From positions 186,001 through 250,000 of the forward strand of contig NZ_CP061718.1 of assembly GCF_014764365.1 (NCBI RefSeq): 64,000 nt of DNA. The letters run 5' to 3'. Positions 43,195 through 50,764 of this stretch are shown in pieces. The translations under genes were made by a program, and so were the position numbers. Position 1 is the stretch's first letter, and each line of letters begins with the position of its first letter. This stretch comes from Roseococcus microcysteis. GTDB taxonomy: Bacteria; Pseudomonadota; Alphaproteobacteria; Acetobacterales; Acetobacteraceae. Below the pieces are notes generated by a model. That model was given only the letters and a program-made list of their open reading frames with translations. It was not told the origin of the DNA and ran no database searches.

Positions 43195-43299
43195 TACGAC
43201 CGAGCTTCCGATCGGAGCACACCCACTTAGATATATGCACGACTTTTCTTGATAAACGAGTAAATACGCCTCAGAATTCCATTCGCGGCAAATCTGAAT

Positions 43300-43716
43300 T
43301 TAATCTGCCAAATCACGCAGCAATTTTACCGCCTCATTCTGAATTTCCGAAAGTGCAACAGCTAGATTTGTACTGCACCTAACAACCGCTGTTTCAATTT
43401 CCCGCGTCTGATTTGAATCGGGTGCATGACTTCGTGCAGCATTCAAGCTGCTCAAAATCTCGTGCCTCAGAACACTATCAATTTGCTGAATTTGAGGTAT
43501 TATTTTTGCTATCATATTTTTTCGTCTTAGCAATTTAAAGTACGTCATCCAAGATAGAATTTCGTATACAATTATAGACGAAATAATTCCAATAGTTACA
43601 GCAAAAAGAGATTTAAGATTTGCATTCGGAATTAATTCATCGCTAAGTGCTATCGCGATCGAAGTTATGCTGCCAGTAAGTACTGACATGGTTGCCGTCG
43701 CGGAACGATTTGACAT
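43300..43716 (-). CDS. Two-TM plus coiled-coil protein, AT-rich island gene 2
   Basis: Protein of 138 aa with two hydrophobic helices (about residues 10-27, MSVLTGSITSIAIALS, and 36-57, LFAVTIGIISSIIVYEI). A cytoplasmic helical tail rich in Ile/Gln/Glu (IAKIIPQIQQIDSVLRHEIL) follows and continues to the end. The ATG overlaps the upstream stop by one base (TAATG), so the pair is translated together. No catalytic motif is seen. The layout recalls SLATT-type 2TM effectors, but I cannot confirm the family. Confidence 0.75.
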   Translation of the reverse strand: MSNRSATATMSVLTGSITSIAIALSDELIPNANLKSLFAVTIGIISSIIVYEILSWMTYFKLLRRKNMIAKIIPQIQQIDSVLRHEILSSLNAARSHAPDSNQTREIETAVVRCSTNLAVALSEIQNEAVKLLRDLAD

Positions 43717-44249
43717 TATGCTTCGTTCCCGAATTTATATTTTTGCTTTAATTCACTTATTTCATTTTCGAGTTCATGGTTTCTCCGAAGCAATTCAACA
43801 TTCCGCTGGGCAAGCACTTTGCTTTCTTGGATAATACTTTCGATAATGAGTGTACTAGAACGAACATCGTTTAAGTTGGATTTCATGCTAGTAAGAGTGT
43901 GGCGAAGCACTTGGCTATATTCTAGATTGTGAAATGCAAATTGTGCTGAAAAGTACGAAACAATGCTAAAAAGAAGCGCGCTTATCATGATTGTGTACCA
44001 AATTAGGGCAGAAAGTAGATTATATTCTTTATTGAGTACTGTAATAGTAAGGCTTGCTAGATCATTTTCGAGATAGGTGATGTATAAAACGCTGATAGAC
44101 ATGATTGCAGCGTATAGTGCGGTAAAAAGTAAAGTAATCTTAAGGATGCGTCGGCGCCTGTTAAGCAAAAGACGCGACTTCTCTATTGGAGATAGGTCGA
44201 ATTCTACTATTTTGTTGATCTCATCTATTTTGTGTTCGCCTGATGCCAT
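43716..44249 (-). CDS. Two-TM plus coiled-coil protein, AT-rich island gene 1
   Basis: Protein of 177 aa from ATG 44249 (MASGEHKIDE), chosen because AGGA lies six bases upstream; ATGs at 44255 and 44276 lack this. A basic patch (LLLNRRRRILK) precedes TM1 (ITLLFTALYAAIMSISVLYI). TM2 is SALIWYTIMISALLFSIVSY, followed by a long coiled coil ending RRNHELENEISELKQKY. It has the same architecture as its downstream partner. Two helices with a basic entry and a helical cytoplasmic tail are typical of SLATT pore-like effectors. Defence or exclusion is speculative. Confidence 0.78.
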   Translation of the reverse strand: MASGEHKIDEINKIVEFDLSPIEKSRLLLNRRRRILKITLLFTALYAAIMSISVLYITYLENDLASLTITVLNKEYNLLSALIWYTIMISALLFSIVSYFSAQFAFHNLEYSQVLRHTLTSMKSNLNDVRSSTLIIESIIQESKVLAQRNVELLRRNHELENEISELKQKYKFGNEA

Positions 44250-44325
44250 GATCATTCCTAACGTTAGCCTCTGCATCGAGGCATCAGTTTATTTTGGAGG
44301 GCGCACTCATCTGACATGCTAACAC

Positions 44326-44348
44326 AACATATTCCTCTATGTTAACAT
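44326..44348 (-). promoter_or_regulatory. Palindromes upstream of the AT-rich gene pair
   Basis: ATGTTAACAT (44339-44348) is a perfect 10-bp palindrome, and AACAT (44326-44330) is an inverted partner of ATGTT. A second 10-bp palindrome, CTAACGTTAG, lies at 44258-44267 over the leader of the first gene. They are candidate operators. No clear sigma-70 promoter was identified. Confidence 0.4.
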
Positions 44349-44471
44349 GAGTACAGAAGGTGCGCAATACTCGACTAATCCTCGGTAAATGTGCAGCATG
44401 CAGTAGCGTGGCGCTTAACGCCCGCCGCCACGGGTGGCATCCTCCGCGCCGAACTGGAGGATTTCAACAAG

Positions 44472-45602
44472 ATGATCGCGGGCAAACCCCTCACCGGCCT
44501 ACTCGTCGTGTCCATGGAACAGGCGGTGGCCGCCCCCACCTGCTCGGCCAAGCTGTGCGACGCCGGCGCGCGCGTCATCAAGATCGAACGCGCCGAGGGG
44601 GATTTCGCGCGCGGCTATGACGCGGCCTGCAACGGGCTTTCCACCTATTTCGTCTGGCTGAACCGCGGCAAGGAGAGCATCTGCCTCGACATCAAGCAGG
44701 CGGACGACAAGGCGCTGCTGGCGCGGCTGCTGGAGAAGGCCGACGTCTTCATCCAGAACCTGGCGCCGGGTGCGATGGCCCGCGCGGGCTTCGGTTCCGC
44801 GGAACTGCGGGCGAAGCATCCGCGCCTCATCACCGTGGACATCTCGGGCTATGGCGAGGAGGGCGAATACGCCTCCATGAAGGCCTATGACCTGCTGGTC
44901 CAGGCCGAGAGCGGCCTGTGCAGCGTGACCGGCCGCGCCGAGGGGCCGGGGCGCGTGGGTGTCTCCGCCTGCGACATCGCCTGCGGCATGAACGCCCATG
45001 CCGCCGTGCTGGAGGCGTTGATCGAGCGCGGCATCACCGGCCGCGGCAAGGGCATCGCCGTCTCCCTCTTCGACGGCATGGCGGATTGGATGAACGTGCC
45101 GCTGCTCTACTTTGAGGGCACGGGCAAGGCGCCGCAGCGCATCGGCCTCGCCCACCCATCGCTCTGCCCCTATGGCGCCTTCGAGACGAAGGATGGCGCG
45201 CTGATCCTGATCTCCATCCAGAATGAGCGCGAATGGGCGCTCTTCGCCGCGAACTTCCTGGACGACGCGACCCTGCCGCAGCGCGAGGGCTTCCGCACCA
45301 ATGTGGAACGCGTGGCGCACCGCCCCATGGTGGACGCGCACATCGCCGCCATCTTCGCCGCGCGCACCCGTGAGGAATGTGTGGCGAAGCTGGAAGCCGC
45401 CAACACCGCCTATGGCTTCGTGAACGGCGTGGACGGGCTCGCGAAACACCCCGCGCTGCGCCGCGTGACGGTGGAGACGGAAAAGGGCCCCATCGCCATC
45501 GCCGCCCCCGCCGCGCGCTTCAGCGACGGGCCGCGCGCGCTCGGCCCCGTGCCGGCGCTGGGCGCGCACACCGACAAGGTGCGCGCGGAATTCGCGGCCT
45601 GA
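44472..45602 (+). CDS. CaiB/BaiF family CoA transferase (class III)
   Basis: CoA transferase of 376 aa that moves CoA between acyl-CoA and a free acid. Start 44472 follows GGAGG (44456-44460); an upstream extension enters the AT-rich border. N-terminal LTGLLVVSMEQAVAAPTCSAKL and DAGARVIKIERAEGDFARGY are hallmarks. Note KGIAVSLFDGMADWMNVPL and the catalytic-aspartate region DISGYGEEGEYASMKAYDLL. It lies directly beside the AT-rich island and ends eight bases before the convergent GGDEF gene. Confidence 0.92.
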   Translation: MIAGKPLTGLLVVSMEQAVAAPTCSAKLCDAGARVIKIERAEGDFARGYDAACNGLSTYFVWLNRGKESICLDIKQADDKALLARLLEKADVFIQNLAPGAMARAGFGSAELRAKHPRLITVDISGYGEEGEYASMKAYDLLVQAESGLCSVTGRAEGPGRVGVSACDIACGMNAHAAVLEALIERGITGRGKGIAVSLFDGMADWMNVPLLYFEGTGKAPQRIGLAHPSLCPYGAFETKDGALILISIQNEREWALFAANFLDDATLPQREGFRTNVERVAHRPMVDAHIAAIFAARTREECVAKLEAANTAYGFVNGVDGLAKHPALRRVTVETEKGPIAIAAPAARFSDGPRALGPVPALGAHTDKVRAEFAA

Positions 45603-45609
45603 GCCTGGG

Positions 45610-46440
45610 TCACGTCGCCGGCAGGGCGCGGTTGCGCCCCGCCGCCTTGGCCGCATAGAGCGCGCCATCCGCCGCCCGAAGCGCCGCCTCCAGCGCCTCG
45701 GTGCGCGGCGCGGCGAGGGTGGCGACGCCGGCCGAGAGCGTCACCCGCTCCTCACCCCCGCCCGGATGGGGCACGGCCTGCTCCACCGCGGCCCGCACCC
45801 GCTCAAGCACGGGCAGGGCGGATTGCGCATCCAGGCCCGGCAGCAGCAACGCGAATTCCTCGCCCCCCATCCGGCCCAGGATGTCGCCCGGGCGCATGGC
45901 CTGGCGCATGGCGTCCGCCGCACCCCGCAGCACCGCATCGCCCGCCGCATGGCCCCAGCCATCATTCACGCGCTTGAAGCGGTCGAGGTCGAGCATCGCG
46001 GCGGCCACCGGAACCCTCTCGCGCGTCGCTCGCGCGAGGGCCTGCGCCACTTCCTCGGCGAAGCCCGCGCGGTTGGGCAGGCCGGTCAGCGGGTCATGCC
46101 GGGCGGCCGCGGCGAGTTGCCCCGCCAGCGCGTTGCGCTCGCGCAGGATGCGCAGCAGCAGCAGCACGGCCAGCGGGATGACCAGATCCGTGGCCAGCCA
46201 GAACCAGCCCAGCAATGGCGTGCTCAATCCCGCCCAGGTCGTGATCTGCCCATAGCCCTCGGCCATGGTCAGCCCGGCCAGCAGAAGCAGATAGAGGATG
46301 GCCCCGGCGCGATACCCCCAGCCCGTGCCGCGCCGCCCGCGCCCATGCCGCGCCACGGCCACGGCCGCCACGACGCAGGCGATGGTGGTGGCGGCCCGGA
46401 GCAGCAGGAAGCTCCAGTTCCAGGCGGTCATCGAATCCAT
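45610..46440 (-). CDS. GGDEF diguanylate cyclase with membrane anchor
   Basis: Protein of 276 aa. Three or four N-terminal TM helices (for example LLLRAATTIACVVAAVAVA and LATDLVIPLAVLLLLRI) precede a GGDEF domain with DPLTGLPNRAGF and the active-site variant GGEEF, which is catalytically competent in known enzymes. An inhibitory I-site RxxD (RPGD) lies five residues before GGEEF, so product feedback by c-di-GMP is expected. The start is two bases after the stop of the Bug receptor gene, so the two may share a transcript. Confidence 0.9.
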   Translation of the reverse strand: MDSMTAWNWSFLLLRAATTIACVVAAVAVARHGRGRRGTGWGYRAGAILYLLLLAGLTMAEGYGQITTWAGLSTPLLGWFWLATDLVIPLAVLLLLRILRERNALAGQLAAAARHDPLTGLPNRAGFAEEVAQALARATRERVPVAAAMLDLDRFKRVNDGWGHAAGDAVLRGAADAMRQAMRPGDILGRMGGEEFALLLPGLDAQSALPVLERVRAAVEQAVPHPGGGEERVTLSAGVATLAAPRTEALEAALRAADGALYAAKAAGRNRALPAT

Positions 46441-46442
46441 GT

Positions 46443-47399
46443 TCAGTCCCGGGCGAGGTCCATTCCGCGCAGGATGGCGTTCCACCCCGCGATCTCGTGC
46501 CGGAGATAGCTGCGGATTTGCGAGGGCGCGAGGTCCAGCGGCTGCCCGCCTTCGGCCAGGATGCGCGCGCGTTCCTCTGGCCGGGCCAGGAAGCGGCGCC
46601 CGATGTCGTTCAGTTGCGACACGATGAGGCGATGCGTCCCGCCCGGCGCCACCAGCACCGAGAAGGTGGAAAGCCGCACGCCCTCCAGCGCCGGCACGCC
46701 CGGCCAGGCCGTCTGCGGCGCATCGGTGGTGATGGCCACCGCCCGCACCCGCCCCGCCCGCGCATGCCGCCCGGCCGAGGCCGCGTTGTCGAACAGCATG
46801 TCGCAGCGCGCGGCCATCACATCGGTCATGGCGGCGTAGGAACCGCGATAGGGCACATGCACGAAATCGAGGTCCAGGCTGCGGGCGAAGAGCACGGCGG
46901 CGATGTGCGAAGGGGTCGCGATGCCGGTGGAGCACGCCGCGAGCCCGCGCCGTTGGCCCCGCGCGCGCAGCACCAGGTCCCGCACCTGGGCATAGGCGGG
47001 GCCTTCGGGGGCCAGCAGCAGCAGGGGCATGGCGGCGGGCAGCAGCACCGGCTCGAAGCTCACCAGCGGGTCATAGCCCGCGCCCAGGATCTGCGGCACC
47101 AGCGTCAGCGGCCCGCTGGCGGTCATGATGAGGGTGTAGCCATCGGAGGCGAGCCGCGCGCTCAGCTCCGTGCCCATGCGGCCCGACACGCCCGGCCGGT
47201 TGTCCACCACGAAGTTGACGCCGAACACCTCGGCGTAATGGGTGGCCAGCCGCCGCGCCTCGCTGTCCGCCGCATCGCCGGGCGGGAAGGGGACGATGAT
47301 GCGGATGTCGCGGCTGGGCCAGGCCTCGGCGGGCTCCGCGCGCGCGGCCGCACCCCCGAGCCAGGGCAGCAGCAGCATCACCAGCAGGAGCCATCGCAT
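46443..47399 (-). CDS. Bug-family tripartite tricarboxylate transporter substrate-binding protein
   Basis: Receptor of 318 aa. Signal peptide MRWLLLVMLLLPWLGGAAARA, then DIRIIVPFPPGDAADSEAR, a variant of the Bug motif in which GGA/TD is replaced by GDAAD. VVDNRPGVSGRMGTELSA forms the ligand loop. Start 47399 is chosen because of the signal peptide; a 35-residue upstream extension is unsupported. It precedes a diguanylate cyclase gene, an unusual neighbour that may link solute sensing to c-di-GMP. Confidence 0.9.
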   Translation of the reverse strand: MRWLLLVMLLLPWLGGAAARAEPAEAWPSRDIRIIVPFPPGDAADSEARRLATHYAEVFGVNFVVDNRPGVSGRMGTELSARLASDGYTLIMTASGPLTLVPQILGAGYDPLVSFEPVLLPAAMPLLLLAPEGPAYAQVRDLVLRARGQRRGLAACSTGIATPSHIAAVLFARSLDLDFVHVPYRGSYAAMTDVMAARCDMLFDNAASAGRHARAGRVRAVAITTDAPQTAWPGVPALEGVRLSTFSVLVAPGGTHRLIVSQLNDIGRRFLARPEERARILAEGGQPLDLAPSQIRSYLRHEIAGWNAILRGMDLARD

Positions 47400-47487
47400 G
47401 GCGCCGAGCCTCGCATCCCTTGGTTGCGCGGGGCAAGGCCGGGGCGGGTGGGCAAGCCCGCGCGGCGGGAGTAACCCTCGCTTCGCG

Positions 47488-48330
47488 ATGAACATCCTCT
47501 CCATCCAGTCCTGGGTGGCCTACGGCCATGTGGGCAATGCCTCCGCGATGTTTCCCCTCCAGCGGCTCGGCGCCGAGGTCTGGGGCATCCACACCGTCCA
47601 GTTCAGCAACCACACGGGCTATGGCGCCTGGCGCGGCCAGGTGTTCGAGGCCGGGCTGGTGCGCGACTGCGTGCAGGGCATCGAGGAACGCGGCGCCATG
47701 GCGCGCTGCGACGCGGTGCTGTCGGGCTACATGGGCGGTGCCGAGATCGGCGAGGCCATCCTGGACGCGGTGGCCCGCGCCAAGGCCGCCAACCCCGGCG
47801 CTCTCTATTGCTGCGACCCCGTCATCGGCGATGTGGGCCGCGGCGTCTTCGTCCGCCCCGGCATTCCGGAATTCCTGCGCGACGCGGCCATTCCGCGCGC
47901 CGACATCGCCACCCCCAACCGCTTCGAGCTGGAATGGCTGACGGGGCGCCAGGTGACCGACCTCGCCTCCGCCAAGGCCGCCATCGCGGAATTGCAGGCC
48001 ATGGGCCCGCGCTGCGTGCTGCTGACCAGCTTCGACGCGGATGATGCGGAGGGCATCGCCATGCTGGCCGCCGAGGGCGGGCGCTTCTGGCGCGTCACCA
48101 CGCCGCTGCTGCCGCTGAACGTGAACGGGGCGGGGGATGCCATCGCGGCCCTCTTCCTGTTCCACCGGCTGCGGAGCGGTGCGGCGGAGGTGGCGCTGTC
48201 GGCCGCCGCCTCCAGCATCTTCGGCCTGCTGCGGCGGACGGCCGAGGCGGGCTCGCGCGAAATCCTGACCGTGGCGGCGCAGGAGGAGTTCGTGGCGCCC
48301 AGCCGGGTCTTCGCGGTGGAAGAGGTTTAA
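47488..48330 (+). CDS. pdxY: Pyridoxal kinase
   Basis: Phosphorylates pyridoxal in B6 salvage. Length 280 aa. N-terminal ILSIQSWVAYGHVGNASAMF, HTVQFSNHTGYGAWRGQVF, the CDPVIGDVGRGVFV loop and the ATP/catalytic NVNGAGDAIAALF match PdxY. The gene stands alone on the plus strand, divergent from the Bug receptor. It ends 86 bases before the SYLF-domain gene. Confidence 0.93.
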   Translation: MNILSIQSWVAYGHVGNASAMFPLQRLGAEVWGIHTVQFSNHTGYGAWRGQVFEAGLVRDCVQGIEERGAMARCDAVLSGYMGGAEIGEAILDAVARAKAANPGALYCCDPVIGDVGRGVFVRPGIPEFLRDAAIPRADIATPNRFELEWLTGRQVTDLASAKAAIAELQAMGPRCVLLTSFDADDAEGIAMLAAEGGRFWRVTTPLLPLNVNGAGDAIAALFLFHRLRSGAAEVALSAAASSIFGLLRRTAEAGSREILTVAAQEEFVAPSRVFAVEEV

Positions 48331-48416
48331 CCCCGGCCGCTGCATCCGCCTTCAGGTTCATGCGTTGGGCCAGCAGACGCGCGCCATCTCGGCGCCGCTC
48401 GAAGGAAGACCGATCC

Positions 48417-48980
48417 ATGAACCTTTCCCGACGCCAATTCCCCCTTCTCGCCGCGGGTGCCGGGCTGCTGGCCAGCGCGCCGCTGGCCCGTGACGCCGCC
48501 GCCGCCACCGGCCCCGAGATCAGCCGCGACGTGGCCGAGGCGGAGCGCCGCCTGCGCGCCATGGACAACACCGGCCCGCTCTTCTCGCAGGCGCAGGCCG
48601 TGCTGATCTTCCCGCGCATCATCCAGGGCGGCTTCATCGTGGGCGGCCAGTATGGCGAGGGCGCGCTGCGCCGCGGCGCCACGCACCAGGGCTACTACCG
48701 CATCGTCGGCGCCTCCTTCGGCCTGCAGGCCGGCGCGCAGACCTCGGGCCTCGCCATGTTCTTCATGACCGAGGCCGCGCTGCGCGCGCTGGACAATGCC
48801 GATGGCTGGGAAATCGGCACGGGCCCCTCGGTGGTGGCGCTGGACCGTGGCCTGCAGGCCAACGTGACCTCGACCACGCTGGCCGAGCCCGTCTATGCCA
48901 TCACCTTCGGCCAGCAGGGCCTGATGGCGGCGCTGGCGCTGAACGGCACCAAGATCACGCGCTTCACGCCGGAGCGGTGA
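48417..48980 (+). CDS. SYLF/Ysc84 lipid-binding domain protein
   Basis: Protein of 187 aa with a twin-arginine signal (LSRRQFPLLAAGAGLLAS). The mature part is a SYLF domain: QAQAVLIFPRIIQGGFIVGG, YYRIVGASFGLQAGAQTSGL and GTGPSVVALDRGLQANV. SYLF proteins bind phosphoinositides in eukaryotes; bacterial roles are unclear and probably concern the envelope. Start 48417 follows gaaggaag. A strong terminator (49009-49038) follows. Confidence 0.9.
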   Translation: MNLSRRQFPLLAAGAGLLASAPLARDAAAATGPEISRDVAEAERRLRAMDNTGPLFSQAQAVLIFPRIIQGGFIVGGQYGEGALRRGATHQGYYRIVGASFGLQAGAQTSGLAMFFMTEAALRALDNADGWEIGTGPSVVALDRGLQANVTSTTLAEPVYAITFGQQGLMAALALNGTKITRFTPER

Positions 48981-49008
48981 TCCGCCCGGCCGCGAGGCCG
49001 ACACACGC

Positions 49009-49038
49009 CCCGCGTGGCCCCGCGCCACGCGGGTTTTT
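49009..49038 (+). terminator. Rho-independent terminator after the SYLF gene
   Basis: CCCGCGTGG (49009-49017) and CCACGCGGG (49025-49033) form a perfect 9-bp stem with a seven-base loop, followed by TTTTT at 49034-49038. Confidence 0.92.
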
Positions 49039-49071
49039 CCTTGCCCTGAGGGCAGGGTGCCGCCGGACACG

Positions 49072-49113
49072 AAAAAACCCGCCGCCCACCCCCGTCAGGG
49101 GCAGGTTGCGGGT
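49072..49113 (-). terminator. Rho-independent terminator after nepR
   Basis: On the minus strand ACCCGC (113-108 of 49,xxx, i.e. 49113-49108) pairs with GCGGGT (49082-49077), with an inner CCCC/GGGG hairpin around GTCA/TGAC (49090-49101). Six T residues follow (49077-49072). It ends the ecfG-nepR transcript. Confidence 0.85.
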
Positions 49114-49155
49114 CTCAAGGTGTGGGCCGCCTGGACATGGTGGCCATACCGGAAC

Positions 49156-49364
49156 CTATTTGTTGTTCCGGTCCTGCTCGATCAGACGCAGCAGCTCTTC
49201 CGGAATCGGCTCCTTCGCCACCTCGTCGAACATGGCGTGCAACCCCTGGTCGAGCCAGAGATCGAACGCCTTGTCCGAGGGTGCCTTGCGGGCACGCTTC
49301 GGGGGGAGCCAGGCTTGCTCATCCGTGGTCCAGGCCTGTCCGGTTCTTCCGTATCGCCGCTCAC
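49156..49364 (-). CDS. nepR: NepR-type anti-sigma factor, apparently frameshifted
   Basis: The C-terminal 35 residues (LWLDQGLHAMFDEVAKEPIP, then EELLRLIEQD) are a clear NepR domain, the anti-sigma factor that PhyR removes from EcfG. The best start is GTG 49364, overlapping the ecfG stop (GTGA), with GGAG five bases upstream. It reads MSGDTEEPDRPGPRMSKPGSP in the wrong frame for the domain. One extra C in the six-C run at 49301-49306 would join them into a 69-aa protein. A start in the domain frame at about 49395 has no ribosome-binding site. Either a sequencing deletion or real slippage is present. Confidence 0.75.
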
Positions 49365-50035
49365 CGCCGCTCCAGCTGTGCCCCAGCCTTATCACGGCCA
49401 AGCTTAGCCATGACAGGGGCCGCGGGCAAAGCGGAGAGCGCATGAGAAGGCACGGAAGCGCGCGTGCGGGTCTTGGGTGCGGCGACGCGGGGCTTGGGGG
49501 CCTCGTCATCGCCCAGCAGCCAGCGGCGCAGCATGGCGCGCGCGCGGGACACGCGGCACTTCAGCGTGCCCACGGGCACGTCGAGCTGCTCCGAGGCTTC
49601 CTCGTAGGAAAGGCCCTGGACCGAGATCATGATGAGGACGAGGCGATGATCCGCCGGCAGCTTGCCGATCAGGTGGCGAAGCTGCTGGATGGCCAGCCCT
49701 TCCTCCTGGCCGCCGCTGCGGGCGAGCAGGGAGGCGGGCGCGTCCTCGATGTCCACGATCTCGCGCCGGCGGCGCATGTTGGACAGGAAGCGGTTGCGCA
49801 GGATGCGCGCCATCCAGGCGCCGAAATTCGTGCCGGGCTGGAAGGAGGTCTGCGCGGCCAGCGCGCTGCTGACGCTGGTCTGCACCAGGTCATCGGCATC
49901 GGCGCGGTTGCGCGTCAGCGCCAGAGCCTGCTGCCGCAGGGCGGGCAGGGCGGCGACAAGAAGGTCATGGAAGCTGACCTCGGGTGCGGAAGCGACCATG
50001 TTGGCCTCGGCCTGGTCGTCCTGAGGGAGGGGCAT
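49361..50035 (-). CDS. ecfG: EcfG-type RNA polymerase sigma factor (general stress response)
   Basis: ECF sigma factor of about 224 aa. Region 2: LALTRNRADADDLVQTSVSS and FGAWMARILRNRFLSNMRRR. Region 4: HRLVLIMISVQGLSYEEASE and PVGTLKCRVSRARAMLRRWL. Both match EcfG, and nepR and phyR neighbours confirm the role. A basic/alanine-rich tail of about 45 residues after region 4 is unusual. The start is uncertain (50035, 50059 or 50089). A GCAAC/TGAAC-type promoter candidate lies at 50129-50155. Confidence 0.9.
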   Translation of the reverse strand: MPLPQDDQAEANMVASAPEVSFHDLLVAALPALRQQALALTRNRADADDLVQTSVSSALAAQTSFQPGTNFGAWMARILRNRFLSNMRRRREIVDIEDAPASLLARSGGQEEGLAIQQLRHLIGKLPADHRLVLIMISVQGLSYEEASEQLDVPVGTLKCRVSRARAMLRRWLLGDDEAPKPRVAAPKTRTRASVPSHALSALPAAPVMAKLGRDKAGAQLERR

Positions 50036-50128
50036 CGTGTTTGTGTCCGGTGCTCGCATGCCCCCCCAACGCTGAGGCCCGGACTTCATTGCATTAAAAA
50101 ATTGTAATGTGAAGCGGGGGGTGTCCAG

Positions 50129-50155
50129 GCAACCCGGAGAGCCCTGCCACGTTCA
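50129..50155. promoter_or_regulatory. EcfG-type promoter motif in the ecfG/sigma gap
   Basis: On the plus strand GCAAC-N16-CGTT (50129-50153). On the minus strand, toward ecfG, the same site reads TGAAC-N16-GGTT (50155-50131). The minus reading would autoregulate ecfG, with a leader of about 36-90 bases. The plus reading is the closer motif match but would run antisense into the second sigma gene. Confidence 0.55.
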
Positions 50156-50171
50156 TTCCCATAAGATGCCG

Positions 50172-50720
50172 TCAAACACCTGGAGGGGTCCGCAACCGAG
50201 GCTCGAGCGCGCGCCGCAAGGCGCTCCGCGCACGGCTGAGGCGTGCGCGCATGGTGCCCTCCGGCACGCCGCAGATCTGCGCGGCCTCGGTGGCGGACAT
50301 GCCTTGGGCCCCCATCAGCACCACCGCCTCGCGCTGCGGGGCGGGCAGGGTGCGCATGGCGCGCGCCAGGTCATCCAGGGCCAGGCTGTCCGTCGGCCCG
50401 GCCACACCCTCCATCCCTTCTTCCAATGGTGTCAGCCGCCGTCCCGCCCGCAGGCCGGACAGCCAGGCGTGGCGCAATATGGTGAAGACCCAGGCGCGCA
50501 GCTCCCCCACCTCCGTCATGCGGCGTTCGCTGGACAGGGCGCGCAGCAGCGTCTCCTGCACCAGCTCATCCGCGGCGGCGACGGAGCCGCTCAGCGCCCG
50601 CCCATAGCCGCGCAACGCGGGCATCAGCGCCACCAGCGCCGCGCGGAAAGTGGCCTCGTCGGGGGCGGCGACCGTTTCCTCCCCCATCAAACCATTCCCG
50701 CCCGGCCCGAGTTTGGGCAT
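50172..50720 (-). CDS. Second ECF sigma factor
   Basis: Sigma factor of up to 182 aa. Region 2: GYGRALSGSVAAADELVQET and ELRAWVFTILRHAWLSGLRA. Region 4: PAPQREAVVLMGAQGMSATE and VPEGTMRARLSRARSALRRA. It is similar in design to the adjacent ecfG product, so a paralogous EcfG-like factor is likely. Possible starts are 50720 (MPKLGPGGNG) and 50687 (MGEETVAAPD). It is divergent from phyR and lies upstream of ecfG on the same strand. Confidence 0.88.
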   Translation of the reverse strand: MPKLGPGGNGLMGEETVAAPDEATFRAALVALMPALRGYGRALSGSVAAADELVQETLLRALSSERRMTEVGELRAWVFTILRHAWLSGLRAGRRLTPLEEGMEGVAGPTDSLALDDLARAMRTLPAPQREAVVLMGAQGMSATEAAQICGVPEGTMRARLSRARSALRRALEPRLRTPPGV

Positions 50721-50764
50721 CCTGCCCCACGCCCCCTCATCCCTGTCGTCGAGGAGACTGTTCC

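Larger units (their letters stand above)
43195..44400. other. AT-rich island between IS element and CoA-transferase gene
   Basis: Base composition changes sharply after 43200. For example 43501-43560 has 16 G or C in 60, against roughly 70 percent elsewhere. The island holds two overlapping minus-strand genes and little else. A 10-bp palindrome TCCGATCGGA (43207-43216) sits at the left edge. No tRNA, integrase or direct repeat marks the borders. Recent horizontal acquisition is the simplest reading. Confidence 0.85.

Noticed and set aside
43137-43382. Plus-strand ORF spanning the IS end and AT-rich border
   Set aside because: It crosses the IS boundary and target duplication and is antisense to the real AT-rich gene.
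49365-49509. NepR starting at 49509 or 49443 in the domain frame
   Set aside because: This would overlap most of the ecfG tail without a ribosome-binding site and would add an unrelated proline-rich segment.
50681-50715. EcfG-type promoter for phyR (CAAAC-N17-AGTT)
   Set aside because: The spacing is one base too long, CGTT is absent and the match is weak compared with the five exact sites.
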